Shown: piece by piece, positions 49,320-60,518 of the stretch | Layout of the letters: the number at the start of each line of letters is the position of its first letter | How positions within the stretch are numbered: the first letter of the stretch is position 1 | Assembly (NCBI GenBank): GCA_003993805.1 | Contig: RSEF01000005.1 | Location: 43,806,978 to 43,870,977, forward strand | DNA: 64,000 bases | DNA from: Himantopus leucocephalus | Taxonomy: Eukaryota > Chordata > Aves > Charadriiformes > Recurvirostridae | Reading direction: 5' to 3' | The notes under the pieces: generated by a model | What the model saw: only the letters and a program-made list of their open reading frames with translations | Told to the model about the DNA's origin: nothing | The model's database searches: none | Made by a program: the position numbers and the translations under genes

Positions 49320-49560
49320 CTGTACTTTTTCATTATGGCATTTTCCGCAAGCTAATAGTTTTTCAAGTGGACTGACTTCATGGTGGCAAATTAATTCCCA
49401 GGCCCAAAATTGCTTCAACATGTTTTATTGCAAATCTCATTTGTGCCTTCATTTAGTTGATAGCCATTGTGCCATGTCCTGGTTTCAAAGTGCTTCAAAA
49501 TGCTTTGTGGTGGTCTTAGGGCTGTGTCTGTATAGAAAATAAAGTTTTATGAAACGGTAA
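49320..49560. other. Candidate conserved noncoding element
   Basis: Non-repetitive AT-rich block with TTTTCATTATGGCATTTTCC, AGCTAATAG, AATTAATTCCC, TTTTATTGCAAATC and TTTAGTTGATAG, a mixture of homeobox-, C/EBP- and MEF2-like cores, with no open frame. It has the same texture as the blocks at 29.7 and 32.7 kb. Conservation is an inference. Confidence 0.2.
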
Positions 49561-51157
49561 CAATAACAGTGACTGTACTGCAATATGGACTTTGCTGGAA
49601 CTTCAGTGTGTTATTCTATAACTCTGTTTTCTTCAAAGAACTTATGTGGAGGACAAAAATGCTGAAAATTTCTTACCGTCTCCATTGATTGGTGGTTTAA
49701 TCTGTTTCCTTTCTGCTTCTTCCCTTCTTCTGATACTTTGTCCCAGCCTGTGTTTCCTTGCCTTCTCCATCAGTATGCTTTCTCTGTCTGATCTACTGCT
49801 AACAAAGTCCTGTTTGAAGAGAAAACAGGCATTACCTGTCCTGCATCCCATTGTGTTGCTTGCTTGTGTCTCCTATTACTTCCTTTATGCTGTGACTGCT
49901 GTCCTATCACTGACTGTGGTGGGGTGACTTTATTGATATCTCTTTTTGCTCTGCTGCACCGTAAACTCTTACTGTTAGCAGTGTCAGTATTATTAGTGTG
50001 ATTTTGTTTATTACCTTATTTCAAGGGAGCTCCAGAGAGACAATCGAAAGCTTCAAAGCAACTTGGGTGTACCTGTGCCCCACATTTTGAATCCTGAACC
50101 TTCTTCCTTTTCTCTGCTTTGTCTCCATTTATTGGGTATGGTAGATATTATATCGTTACAGAGAATGCGACAGGAAAGTCCTTTTTTATTAACTGCAGTG
50201 CTTTCCTCTGTTCATACTGCATTGTCTGTTAAGTGCATCCAGGAACAGAGGGAGTTTTTTAAGATGAGATTCAGTTTCTCTTATGGATTAGACACTAGAA
50301 GAGAGAGAGGGGAAAAAAGAACCTGCTGTAGAAAAAAAAAAAGAAAGCGTTGTTGGAGTCTGTCCTCTTTTGTTACCTGCTTTGTATCCCTTTCTCCCTG
50401 AAAACCATTACTAGTGAGGTGCTCTTTTTTCCTCCATCTGGGTGGGTGGGAAAATTGGATGCCTGTTTCTGTCCCGATGCTAATAGCTTTTTACTTCTGC
50501 ACCCAAGTGGCTATCCAGACCAGTGTGTGCATATGACAGGAGATGCCATTTGGCAAGCACTACCATCCTCCTTTATTCTGTTTCTCTTTCTGTTTTGTAG
50601 CATTTCAAAAAGGCCAGTTGTACAGTGCTGGCAAACACATTGGAAGTTCTGGCTCTCCATTTTAGGACATGCCTGCGTGGTTCGCCAGAAGGGCAAACAA
50701 ATCCCACCAGCCTCTTACCTACACAGACGCAATTACTCAGAAAACAGTGACTGGCACAGGGAAAAGGAAAAATATTCTAAAAAAGGGGGGTAAAAAAATT
50801 CTGTTGAGTAAGGCTGCACACATCCTGGTCCCTTAACTTCCATCAAGCTCATATAATGCGACATGGTAGGTGTTAGCCCACAAGATACACCAGAGAATTT
50901 GGGGTATATGTGTCATTCTGTTTTTCAAGTGTCCTTCCAGCTATTGATTGTGATACTAAATGTACCTTCCTCAGACTTCCAGACTTCGGGTGATGTGGTG
51001 CAACCAAGGATAAGTTACCAATATCTGGCAAGGATTGGCTCAAATCCTAGGTAGTGATTTTCTTATAGTATTTTTTCTAAGAGTTTTGGTTTTTTTAAGA
51101 GTAGAAAACTCATAGCTCCTCAATGGCCTTTGCACTTACACCTTTCATTCTTCAACA
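49561..51157. other. Unique noncoding DNA, about 1.6 kb
   Basis: The open frames at 49646-49927, 50063-50401 and 50350-50793 (+) lie in pyrimidine-rich DNA and encode F/L/S/C-rich peptides without exon signals. I treat them as chance. An A-run sits near 50331-50341. Confidence 0.45.
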
Positions 51158-51170
51158 CCAGTAGGTGGTT
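51158..51170 (+). promoter_or_regulatory. CTCF-like core site
   Basis: CCAGTAGGTGGTT matches 11 of 13 positions of CCASYAGRKGGCR; the last two positions miss. Same orientation as the candidate at 41590. Low specificity alone. Confidence 0.2.
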
Positions 51171-54100
51171 GTAAGAGATGAACACCTTTTCCCAAATTAA
51201 CCATGTTTATCCCCTATTCATACTCATACTTTTGCCATACTATTTAAGGAAACAGCTGAAATATATCTTGACCCATAAATTTCTTCTTCAGGCCAAGCTA
51301 CTGGAATAGCACCAAGAAATGACCAATGTATCTTTGAGGCAGCGATGTTAGAGATAAGAGAAGGGAGGCTATTTTCCTGGCATGAGAACTTCTAGAATGA
51401 GATAGAGGTAATGGTTGTGCTTATATGATATCAAAACCTATGGCTTGAATAGTAAGTGGGAAATAAAAGAGATGGTACATCTCTGCTCAGGGAGCAGACC
51501 AGGGGAAATGAACAGCAGGTAACCATGCTGCTGGCAGAGAAAGTGAGAACGCTTTTTGGATTACTCACGCCATTGTGGGAAGAAGAGCACAGAAACAGCT
51601 GGTAAGCTGTCAGGTTGATCTTAAGAAGTAAATGTGAAAAGCCTTCTCCTGGTACTTTAATAACAAGAGTTATTTGGATGAAGCTATGGAGGCAGGGGAA
51701 GAGGAGAGAAGGTGGTTGCACCTGCTATTAGCCTTTTTTCTCTTTTCAATATAGATATATGTCAAATGTCCTATTTCTTTCTTACCTGTTCCACTAAACT
51801 CATCCACAACCATACTGTCTGCCAAGCCTATTTCCTCATATCATAATTTCACCAGGTTGTTTTTTATCTAAACTGTGCAAATGGTTAGATTGGTGCATCC
51901 TGCTGATGGGGACATAGATCAGTAAAGGACATCCAAACGCATGGTCATTCCAAACAGGTCTGGGTTGTGTACAGAGAATATCAGCAGATACAGGGGTAGG
52001 ATTAGGGACAGTTATGTGGCTTTCTTATCCTCTCCCATTGCTATTTCCCTGTCTCTGAAATGTATTAATAAGAACCTGAAGATGGCTACTGCTGTGAAGA
52101 AAGGGTGTTTATGATTTTATTGATTCTTTCATTCGTTCCTTTTCATTCATTCTTTCTGATCTCTGAATTTTAAGTCTTTTCACAGTATGCAGGACCAAGA
52201 GGGATATGTGTGGCTCAGTACTTCATGTTAGTAATATTCCTTCTTTTTTGCACACTGAGATAACCCCTGCCTGTGACACATTGCCCTTATTTTTATCCCA
52301 GCAGGGGCAGATAAAAATGTAATGATCCTGCTCTGGTAAGGAATGAATTTTTAAACTCAGGACATTTGCACAAGTACAAAAGCTTGTAACAAGGGCAAGG
52401 CAAGATAAAAACAGGAGCCCCTTTGCCTTTCTCTCTTCTTCCTCAGCTCTGAGCAGCCCCACGTCTACTTAAACTAGATCACATCCCAAAGTGAGTTTGC
52501 TGCCCTAACTGTCCGTTTGGTTTGTTTTTCAGTCTAATTGTGTCAGTAGGGAGCTCTCAGGGTTGGGGGAGGAGCCCTTTTTTTGTAGCTTCCATTCCTT
52601 AAATGCTTTTTCTGCTTCTTGCATCTTACATATTTAACCCATTGATATGCTGGCAAAATCTTCAGAAGTTTTTTGTTCCTCCTACGCGCTCCATCCCTCT
52701 GACGGATCATTTTCTCTGCTTCACAAGTTGTTACAAAACACTTAATGCAATGTGAATACTGCCTCCATTGTTTTCATCGCCCACAAAGCCAAGCAGGCTG
52801 TTCTTTTGCCTTTGCTGGAATGGGATCCCCTGAGAAATAAACACACTTTGCTTGAGCTTTGAGCATCTTTCCAACACTGATGTAAGGCTGTGCGTGGCTT
52901 TGGTTTGTTTGACGTGAATCATCCATCCATCAGAGAAAATCTAAGAGTGGAGTCTGAGTAATGACTCCTTTCTAATCAAATAAAAAATGAAAGGAGGTTG
53001 AATAAGCACCTTGCCTATGTACATCTTGACAAAGTACTATCAAGGGCAAAACTGGATTGCATTGCAATACCATAGTCATGATTGTTATTCTTCAGTCCAG
53101 TGGTTCATCTAAGCAGGATCCATCTGGACATGTTGTAGGATCCAGGGTGGATGATGCTACAGTGGCCTCCCTGTGTACAGATGTATCTGTGGACATATTT
53201 TTCAACGTCTGTCCCTTTAAGGAAAATTACTTTTTTTTTGTGCCAGATTAACTTATGTTCTGCCATAGTTAGGTGTCTGCCAATTTTTAATGTCAAAACT
53301 TGCTTATATTGGAAGTAGGGAACAACAGAGGGGAGATTTCAGAAAAAAAAAAAGCTATCCACAATAAATCCCAGAGTATTTCAAGTTTTCTGCCTGAGTG
53401 GTTTTGCTGTGTCCCTCATTTAAGATCTTTGTCCCATGTTGTATCTCATGTTTAGGCCTTGACAGGTTGAGATACACACAGGGGCCTTTTTCCTTGCCGT
53501 TTTCAGTTAATTTGGAGCTCAGCAGCATATATGCAGTTATTAGTTATTTTCAGCATGCATTTCTTTGCATCTGTCAACAGTAAATTTAATTTGCTATTGT
53601 GTAGACCGTTTTCATAGAGCTCCTACTAAGAAATAACTTAAATAATTTTGTGCCAGCTGCAGATTTGTTTCTTTGTTATTTACCTTCTTTTCCACAGCAC
53701 TGACAATTATGTGAGACAGGGCTCCTTAAGCAGAACTTCTCCATTGTTTTCTTTGTCATATTGAAAAAAAACCCCAAGATTTTTTTGCCACTTTCTGTTT
53801 ACTGTCTTTTTTATCAGTTTCTAATTCTTTGCAGCACTTTTTCTCCTATTATGATTTTTATAGTGTCTTTTGGTAGAGTGCTTTTTACAAAGGCCCTTTG
53901 AAATTCTGTCTGACACCTGTTTTCTTTTATCTGGTGTTTTGTTATATATTTGTAGATCCAAAGAATCCTAGTACATTTGATTACTTATAGAAAGAATATT
54001 GGGTTTATAATATCATGTTTTAATAATCTATGACATTTATTTCTGTTACATTGCCTGGCAATGAAGTAAGGTTTGCAGGCACCTAATTTTCAGGACCATC

Positions 54101-56017
54101 GTGTATATCCTTCAAAAAAAAAAGGAAAAATGGAAAAAATGGTAGTCTATGTTACCTTCCAGTACTGTAGTGACTGTACTCTGTAAGATAACGTATGAAA
54201 GGTTGCATAATATTGCTAGCGAATCAACTTTGCTTTTAACAATTAAGTACATAAGTAACTGTTTTTAGTACTACCACAGTTTGCATTTTATTCTGATGTC
54301 CTGGCAGTTAGAAGAGGCTTAAATGAAAAGTAAAATGACTGAAAAGAAAATTGGTTCTGTTCTACTTCAAACCAGGACATCTGACAATAATATATATTAA
54401 CTATTAATGTACCTTTCAGTAAATATCACAGCTCTTCGCAACTATTTGCGGAGTAAGGTGCACAACACTCCCATGAGATGGTAGCATATGATTACTCTTG
54501 TTGCAAGAATAGGCAAAAGCCAGGCCTGATAACACGCCTTTTCCACCTTTTGTGCTCCAATGCAGTACCTCTGTATGAACTGTAGACTGAAGATGGTTAA
54601 ATTTTCTTTCCAAGTCACCATTTTCAAGAACAAATCTAACGAGGGAAATCCTTGTGATTAAGTTATGACACTAGAGGTTTAAAATCAGCTGGAGAGTTAT
54701 TTGAACCGAAGTTGATTGCATTCAGAGAACAGGGAGTGTGCGTGCTCCTCATCAGCTGCGCCAGTGGGAGACCTGAGTAGCTTCTCCAAAAATGAATTAG
54801 GGCTGTTCTGCCAGTGATGTAAAGCCCTCAAGGCTAAAGCAGACCTTCCTTCCCATTTCCTCCTTGTGATGTGCAAATCCTTGCACTTCACAGAGACAAG
54901 TTCTCTTTGGTTGATGGAGACACAGGAGTGGAATAAATGGAAACTGAATTAAGGCAGGATGCCATACCAAATGTTCACCAAATGCTGAGGGAAAATTGAG
55001 TGAGAACTTGAAGTTGTAGACCATGATGTGGAGTGATTTATGCTCACAATTGCACTCTGCACTTGACTAATATTGAACTGTGAGCAGTGTTCCCAATACT
55101 GATTAGGAAAGGGGTCTGGGTATACCTATTCTGTCAACAGAGGGAAAAGTTAAATCAATGAAAGGTTCTGACTTCCTTCCTCAACTTTCATGTAAATGGA
55201 AGGTGAAAAATCAATAGTGTCAAACATTGTTTCTTTGTGGCCACTGAGGCTGTTTGACCCCTAAGAGTTCATCTGGCTTGGTAACTGAATCATAGCATCC
55301 ACCTGGATCTGAAAACACATGATGGATGTAAAGCAGAAACAGCTTTTTAGTGAGAGTTTCTGGTCAGATACCACACAAAACCCCTGTAAAAGCGTCGAGA
55401 TGCAAATTAGAGAATAAATTGTGTGTCCAAGATGCTTTTGCTTAACTTTAGAGAGGAGAAGAAGCGAAACTTCCAGTGCTATGGTAAAAAGCTCTGAATA
55501 GGCAGATCAGATTGGACAAGAGTCCTGTTTTTCCTATGTTTATTTTTCCATCTTTTCCACCCGAAAAGATCTTGTTTGTGAGCCCTGCTATGTTTATCAC
55601 AGGCAGCAACAGTAAATGCATAAAGACAGGCAGGATAATGATTGATGTCTGAAATGGCTCATTTTGTTAACTAAATTACAGGTTGTGCTGTGGACAGAGA
55701 CAGCTGGCAGGCAGTGTTGCCCAAGCACCAACCCTCGCAGAAAGTGAAATGTGTACTTGCCTTTCATTAGTGCACACGGTATCATTATCACCATTGCCAT
55801 CGCGACAAATGTGATGATTATATGTGTCCCCTGAGAACAGCTGCAGACAGGATGGGTGGACTGAGCAGCGAAACAAGCTACCCTGCTATCAGGAACTGTT
55901 TGGCCTGCAAACAAATCTGCAAACATTTCAGTAAGAGGTCAGACAATTCTTGGATGAAGTTTGCAGTTGTCTAGACTTCTCTGGGATCTCTGAGCAGTCT
56001 ACAATTATTTAACAAAA
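51171..56017. other. Unique noncoding DNA, about 4.8 kb
   Basis: AT-rich, no repeat family or gene recognised. Short A-runs occur near 53343, 53763 and 54114. Confidence 0.5.
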
Positions 56018-56172
56018 ACATCATCGCTCTCATTTTAAAGAGAGAGAAATCGGGGCAAAAACGCTCTTATGCGTCCTGTGAGTTACACAGCAAATCCCTT
56101 CCAGCATAAGGGGTAGGAATGAGATCTTCTGACCTGCAGCTCTCCAAATCATTTATTAAACCATGTTTCCTT
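56018..56172 (+). repeat. MIR-type SINE relic
   Basis: ATCGCTCTCATTTTAAAGAG then AGAGAAATCGGGGCA parallels the MIR core. GAGTTACACAGCAAATCCCT, GGTAGGAATGAGATCTTCTG, ACCTGCAGCTCTCC and TTATTAAACCATGTTTCC then follow the MIR 3' part in order, ending in the ACCACTAGACCATGC-like terminus. It is colinear over about 150 bp and the clearest MIR in the window. Confidence 0.65.
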
Positions 56173-56555
56173 TCACAAAAAACAGATGACCTGGTCTTTT
56201 GCAATCACTGGAGTAAATGCTCCTCCAGCAGTCCCCCTTTACCTAGCGAGTAGAAGACAGTGATGTGCTACTGGTGCTTGACTTACAAAATAATGTAAAA
56301 AATGAGAAGGTATATCTCTCATTTTCTTTCCCATTTTAAACTTTCCCAGGTTGAAGTATTTTAAGTTTTTTGAGACTTTCCTATTATAGAAGTCTCTGTA
56401 TAGCTTTACTCAGTTTCTAATTAAAATCTAAGTCATTCCTTGAAACTGTAGGATTATGTTACATGATAGCAATGTTGTATCATGTCACAATCTCATTAAA
56501 CTTTGGTAAGCAATGTTGATCATCATCTGTGCCTCATAACTTATTGTCGGTGCAG
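56173..56555. other. Unique DNA upstream of the candidate exon
   Basis: AT-rich and CpG-poor. If the exon at 56556 is real, this would be its upstream intron. The acceptor region is pyrimidine-containing but not strong. Confidence 0.4.
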
Positions 56556-56849
56556 GTGACTTCTTTTATTGTGCTGGGAGAGTACTCAGTGTTAACGTTC
56601 GTGCAGCCAACAGAAAGGGAGCTTGCAGAACTGCCGTTCTGCTGCTACAAAAAAGGTTTACCCGTATTTATGCAGAAACTTAACCTGTATTGTGTGGAGA
56701 CCGGGGAATCCGACTATGCTATGTCAGACTGGGTGTGCGCCGATCAGTCCTATGAGCTGTGTTTGGAACTGTGGGTGCTGAGCAATTCTGAGATGGGGGC
56801 TCCTGCGCACACAGCCTGCCTAGCATTCAACGCTGATGGGTCTGGACCC
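56556..56849 (+). CDS. Candidate 98-codon internal exon, family not recognised
   Basis: Seen: the frame is open from 56535 to TGA at 56880-56882, while both other + frames hit stops early. GTCGGTGCAG ends at 56555 (acceptor-like). GGACCC at 56844-56849 is followed by GTGAGTATT, a strong donor, so the exon would be 294 bp, phase 0 at both ends. About 60% of codons end in G or C by hand count, and about ten CpGs occur in a CpG-poor setting, both typical of real exons. The peptide is cysteine- and tryptophan-containing (E-L-P-F-C-C-Y-K-K-G; S-D-W-V-C-A-D-Q-S-Y-E-L-C). It ends A-C-L-A-F-N-A-D-G-S-G-P, which resembles the F-G strand region of fibronectin type III domains; the usual early tryptophan is not obvious. 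It could also be an old inserted coding fragment. No partner exon was found in the window, so a gene with very long introns would be needed. Confidence 0.35.
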
Positions 56850-59800
56850 GTGAGTATTGTGGTGATGGTTCAGGCTAACTGAAAGGTCCTTTCTGTCATG
56901 CTGCCTTGCTAGTCTGTTTCAATATCTTATTTTCCATTTAATGGTAAAATTAATGAAGTGAAAAACAATATTCATCCTCAGAACTTAGCTATTACCTTAA
57001 TTAAAAAGAAAATATTTAACATGACATTGTTAAGGTCGGCATGCTGAAATGTAACCAACTGTAACTTTGAACTACCATTTAAAACGTATTTAATTCGGTG
57101 CTCCGGAAACGTGCTGATCTAACAATCCAGAAAACTTGGCTCTGATCACAAGCACCGTACCTTTAGTAGCATGAGTCATTGCATCTGTTCTCTTTTTCAG
57201 CTACCTCAGACACCCAGTAGAGGCACTGGTCTGTGCTAGCAGTAGTATTTAGGTACATGGTGTTGATGCTTTTGTGTGTCTATCTCCTCCTTTATTTCCC
57301 CAATTTTTCCTTTTCATAGCTTCATGAGAGGCTCTTCAGGAAGGACAAATTCAGGTCATTGTTCCAACTCTAGTGTACAAGACAAAAAGCACCGTGCTCT
57401 GCTATAACTTACTCTGAGTAAAGCCCTAAAAGAGAAAGTGACAGACACAAATGGAACTGCAGAATGTTTTTCTCAAAATTGATTGTCACAGCGAGACAAG
57501 TACACATAAACCCATAGTCAAAGGAGGGAAATGCTCTGAGAAGTTAGTGGTCAGGACCTGATATTGTGGCTTACATAGTTTCTGGAAAATGACTGATCTG
57601 GATATACTAGAGCTGTGTTTTAGTTGGACAGAAAATAGTTCATCTTTTTGACAATGGAAAGCGGAAATCCTTGATTTGTGTTCAGTTAGAAAATGTGGCA
57701 GGGTTAAGTGCAGGTTCCATTTGTGTGTCAATACAATGATAGAAATGTGGTGTTTGCAAATAAACCACAGGTAAATCTCAGAAAATGCAGTATACCGAAT
57801 CCTCTACTGCTAAGAGGGTTAAGAAGACTCAGAGGATCAATTTAAAGCAACAGTTTTTAAGCCAAATGTGTTTCTAGATAAACATCACTGAAGTCAAAGG
57901 AATGGTGCCAGGATTAAACAATGCCCTTCCTTTCTAGTTAGCAGCTGAACTCATTCCACACAGGTAATAAAAGAAAATCCCAGTTCTTTTGTAGCTGTTT
58001 GGTAGTCTCCAGCAGATGAGTCAGAGTCTCAGCCCAGTTGATAATGGTTGGAAAATTGCAAATCCTCAAAAAATAGTCCGCTTTTACTATGCACCGAGAA
58101 TAATTTAGAGCTCCTTACTGGGCATCTGTCCTGAAAGACTGAAAAGAGGATGAATCCCACTCCTTTTCCTAGAAGTCCTCCCAGAAGGTTCATCACCTAA
58201 TGAGGATGGCATGTAGGGAGTTTTCATTGCTGTTTATTGCATACAGTTGGATATTTAAAAAACAAAAAAAAACCCAAACAACCCCTTCCCCCCCTGCCTA
58301 ATTGATTATTATATCTTGCATGTCTACAAAATTATCCAGGAAAACGGGGAAACACTTGGCAGCTCACAGGAGACACTTGGCACACCTCCCTCTCCATCCC
58401 TTTGATCCAGATCAAGACACAGCCGCTGGTTTTTTGATTCCCTCATCAGTTTTTCTTTTTCTTTCTTAAATGCAGCTATTGCTATTAACCTCTCTCACAA
58501 AAACAATAAAGCCTCTTTCATGCTTCCTTCCCATTTCAGATCATTCTGTTGGTGGAGTGTTTGCTAGAAAAGAGGTCAAGACTTTCATGTTCCCTTTCCT
58601 TCTTGAAACCACCTACCTAGTTTCACAAAGAAAGAAATGTAGCTCTGAAGGCTGGGGGAAGCACATGCATCCAATACCACCTTGAAGGTTGCAGAGCTGT
58701 TAACCACTGACTGGGATACTGAATGCACTATATTCGGGTGACATCTTTAAGTGTTTAACATGCAATATTAAAAACAAAATAACCCCCAAAGAATCCAAGA
58801 CTCGGTCACTTCAAAGAATAAAAAAAAACAACATGCATCGTGGTAAAAGTGCATTGGTAAGTGCATTTTCAAAAGCACCAAAACACTGTAAGATGCAAAT
58901 AACTTTGCTTAAAGAAATTATTTAAAAATATTTTTCTCCTATTCCATTGCTGTAGTTATGGCAGACAAATATGTTGCGTTCTAGCAGAAAACAACTGTAT
59001 GAAACTGACTTAAAAACCCATGAAGAGTTAACATCCCGCTTAGAGTATGGCCAGGCTCTTTATTCCAGGCATCCATTATTTGAGCTACCAACAAATTTAA
59101 CAAACTTCAGAGTAAAACATACCCAACTAACTTTCCCTTGCCACCACGTAGCACATGCTTCAATGTCAAGAAGAGTCCTTATTAGGACGGCAGTGTTATC
59201 TCCTGTGATAGTAATTCTTCTTGTTGGTCTCTTGAGATAACGCTGCCCAAAGTCTGGCAGGGAGATTAAGGGAGGCCAACCTTTTTAGCAATAGCCATGA
59301 CTGCACTGAGTAAATACTGTGTACTAAAAAAGATGATAATGACATTGGGTTTTTTAAGATAATAGTAGAACCCACTAGTTACCAGTTCAAAGTGGTTATG
59401 CTCTGCGTGTAATTCCAATTTGAGAAACCCACATATTTCATTGTGAAGGAAAGGTATAAATAAATAAACAAACATAACAAGACCATTTTTTAACTGGACA
59501 TACTTTTAGAGTTTGAACACTTTCCACTGAAAGCAACTTTTGCTGCTGTTTTAGAAAATTGTGTCTTTGGATAAAATAAGTATCTGAGGTTTAGGCTTAT
59601 AAATTGTAAGAACATTTCTGCTTTATCTCATTTTGTCATCTCTTCTGCTTTCTTTATTTCTTCAAAGGAAAGGGAAGGATCAAAATAAAGACCAAGTGGA
59701 ATCATTGTCTAGAAATTCAAATGTTCTGACAAAACTTGGGTAATTAAATAAAACCAATGTAATTTTTTAATTAATTTTTCTACAGAAAATCTGAAAAGTT

Positions 59801-60111
59801 TAAAAGTCAGTATAATGTGTTTTCTTTTAAATCTTTGATTTTACTTTTTTTTTCCCAAAACAAAACTGAAATGTTGAACCAGCTGTTGTGTTTCCTGAAG
59901 TATTCTGGCCGTTCATTGATGGTCTCCTTTCACGCACTGGGACAGTTCTCTGTTAGTGTATGAGGCTTGATGATGAGAAGCTGTGCAAACCCTTCTGAAA
60001 CTTTCAAAGCCCCAACGTAGGATTTTGCTTTGCATTCAGGATGTTGTTTGTACCTGTCTATTTAGGGAGACTGTAATTAGGTTAACTTGTGTTCCAGTGT
60101 GAAAAAAGACC
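56850..60111. other. Unique noncoding DNA, about 3.3 kb
   Basis: AT-rich sequence with A-runs near 58262 and 58817. The 89-codon frame at 58971-59240 (+) has no exon signals or family match. No repeats recognised. Confidence 0.5.
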
Positions 60112-60127
60112 ATCATGATATCATGAT
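60112..60127. repeat. 16-bp perfect palindrome
   Basis: ATCATGAT repeated twice in tandem. Because the 8-mer is itself a palindrome, the whole 16 bp is a perfect palindrome as well as a tandem repeat. It could be a small cruciform or dimer site; no known factor is assigned. Confidence 0.8.
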
Positions 60128-60463
60128 ACAGAACCACAATCTGCTTGTTTTATCCAGCCTTAAAGCTATAGTATAGGTTATCCCTGCATGCGGGCTGGTG
60201 TTACCTGAATTGCCTGGAGCTTCTTTCACTTCTGTCACATATTGTGTTCTCCTTTGGTACAACAGTACGGCTGATGTTTGGTGGATCAGCATAAATTTCT
60301 TCGTATTACTCATTCCGAAAAAACTGTATCTGTTCTCTGAAGGAGAGTCTTCAATTATTAATATTGTAATGAGGTACAAAGCAATATGAGGATAATGATA
60401 CTTATTCAGAGGGGCACTGAGATTCCACAGAAATGAACAGGAACATTGTAAAAAGCAGGCAAG
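60128..60463. other. Unique noncoding DNA
   Basis: Overlapping frames on both strands, no signals. Nothing recognised. Confidence 0.5.
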
Positions 60464-60518
60464 TCCTATTTCATTGCATTTTCTCCTTTNCATCCTATTT
60501 CATTGCGTTTTCTCCTTT
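60464..60518. repeat. 26-bp duplication around a single N (assembly artefact)
   Basis: Bases 60464-60489 recur at 60493-60518 around N at 60490, with one A/G difference. Open frames crossing this point (60113-60493 minus, 60474-60800 plus) are affected by it. Confidence 0.8.

Noticed and set aside
50063..50793. Two overlapping + frames of 112 and 147 codons
   Set aside because: They lie in pyrimidine-rich DNA and overlap each other in different frames; the peptides are F/L/S/C-rich and look like chance.
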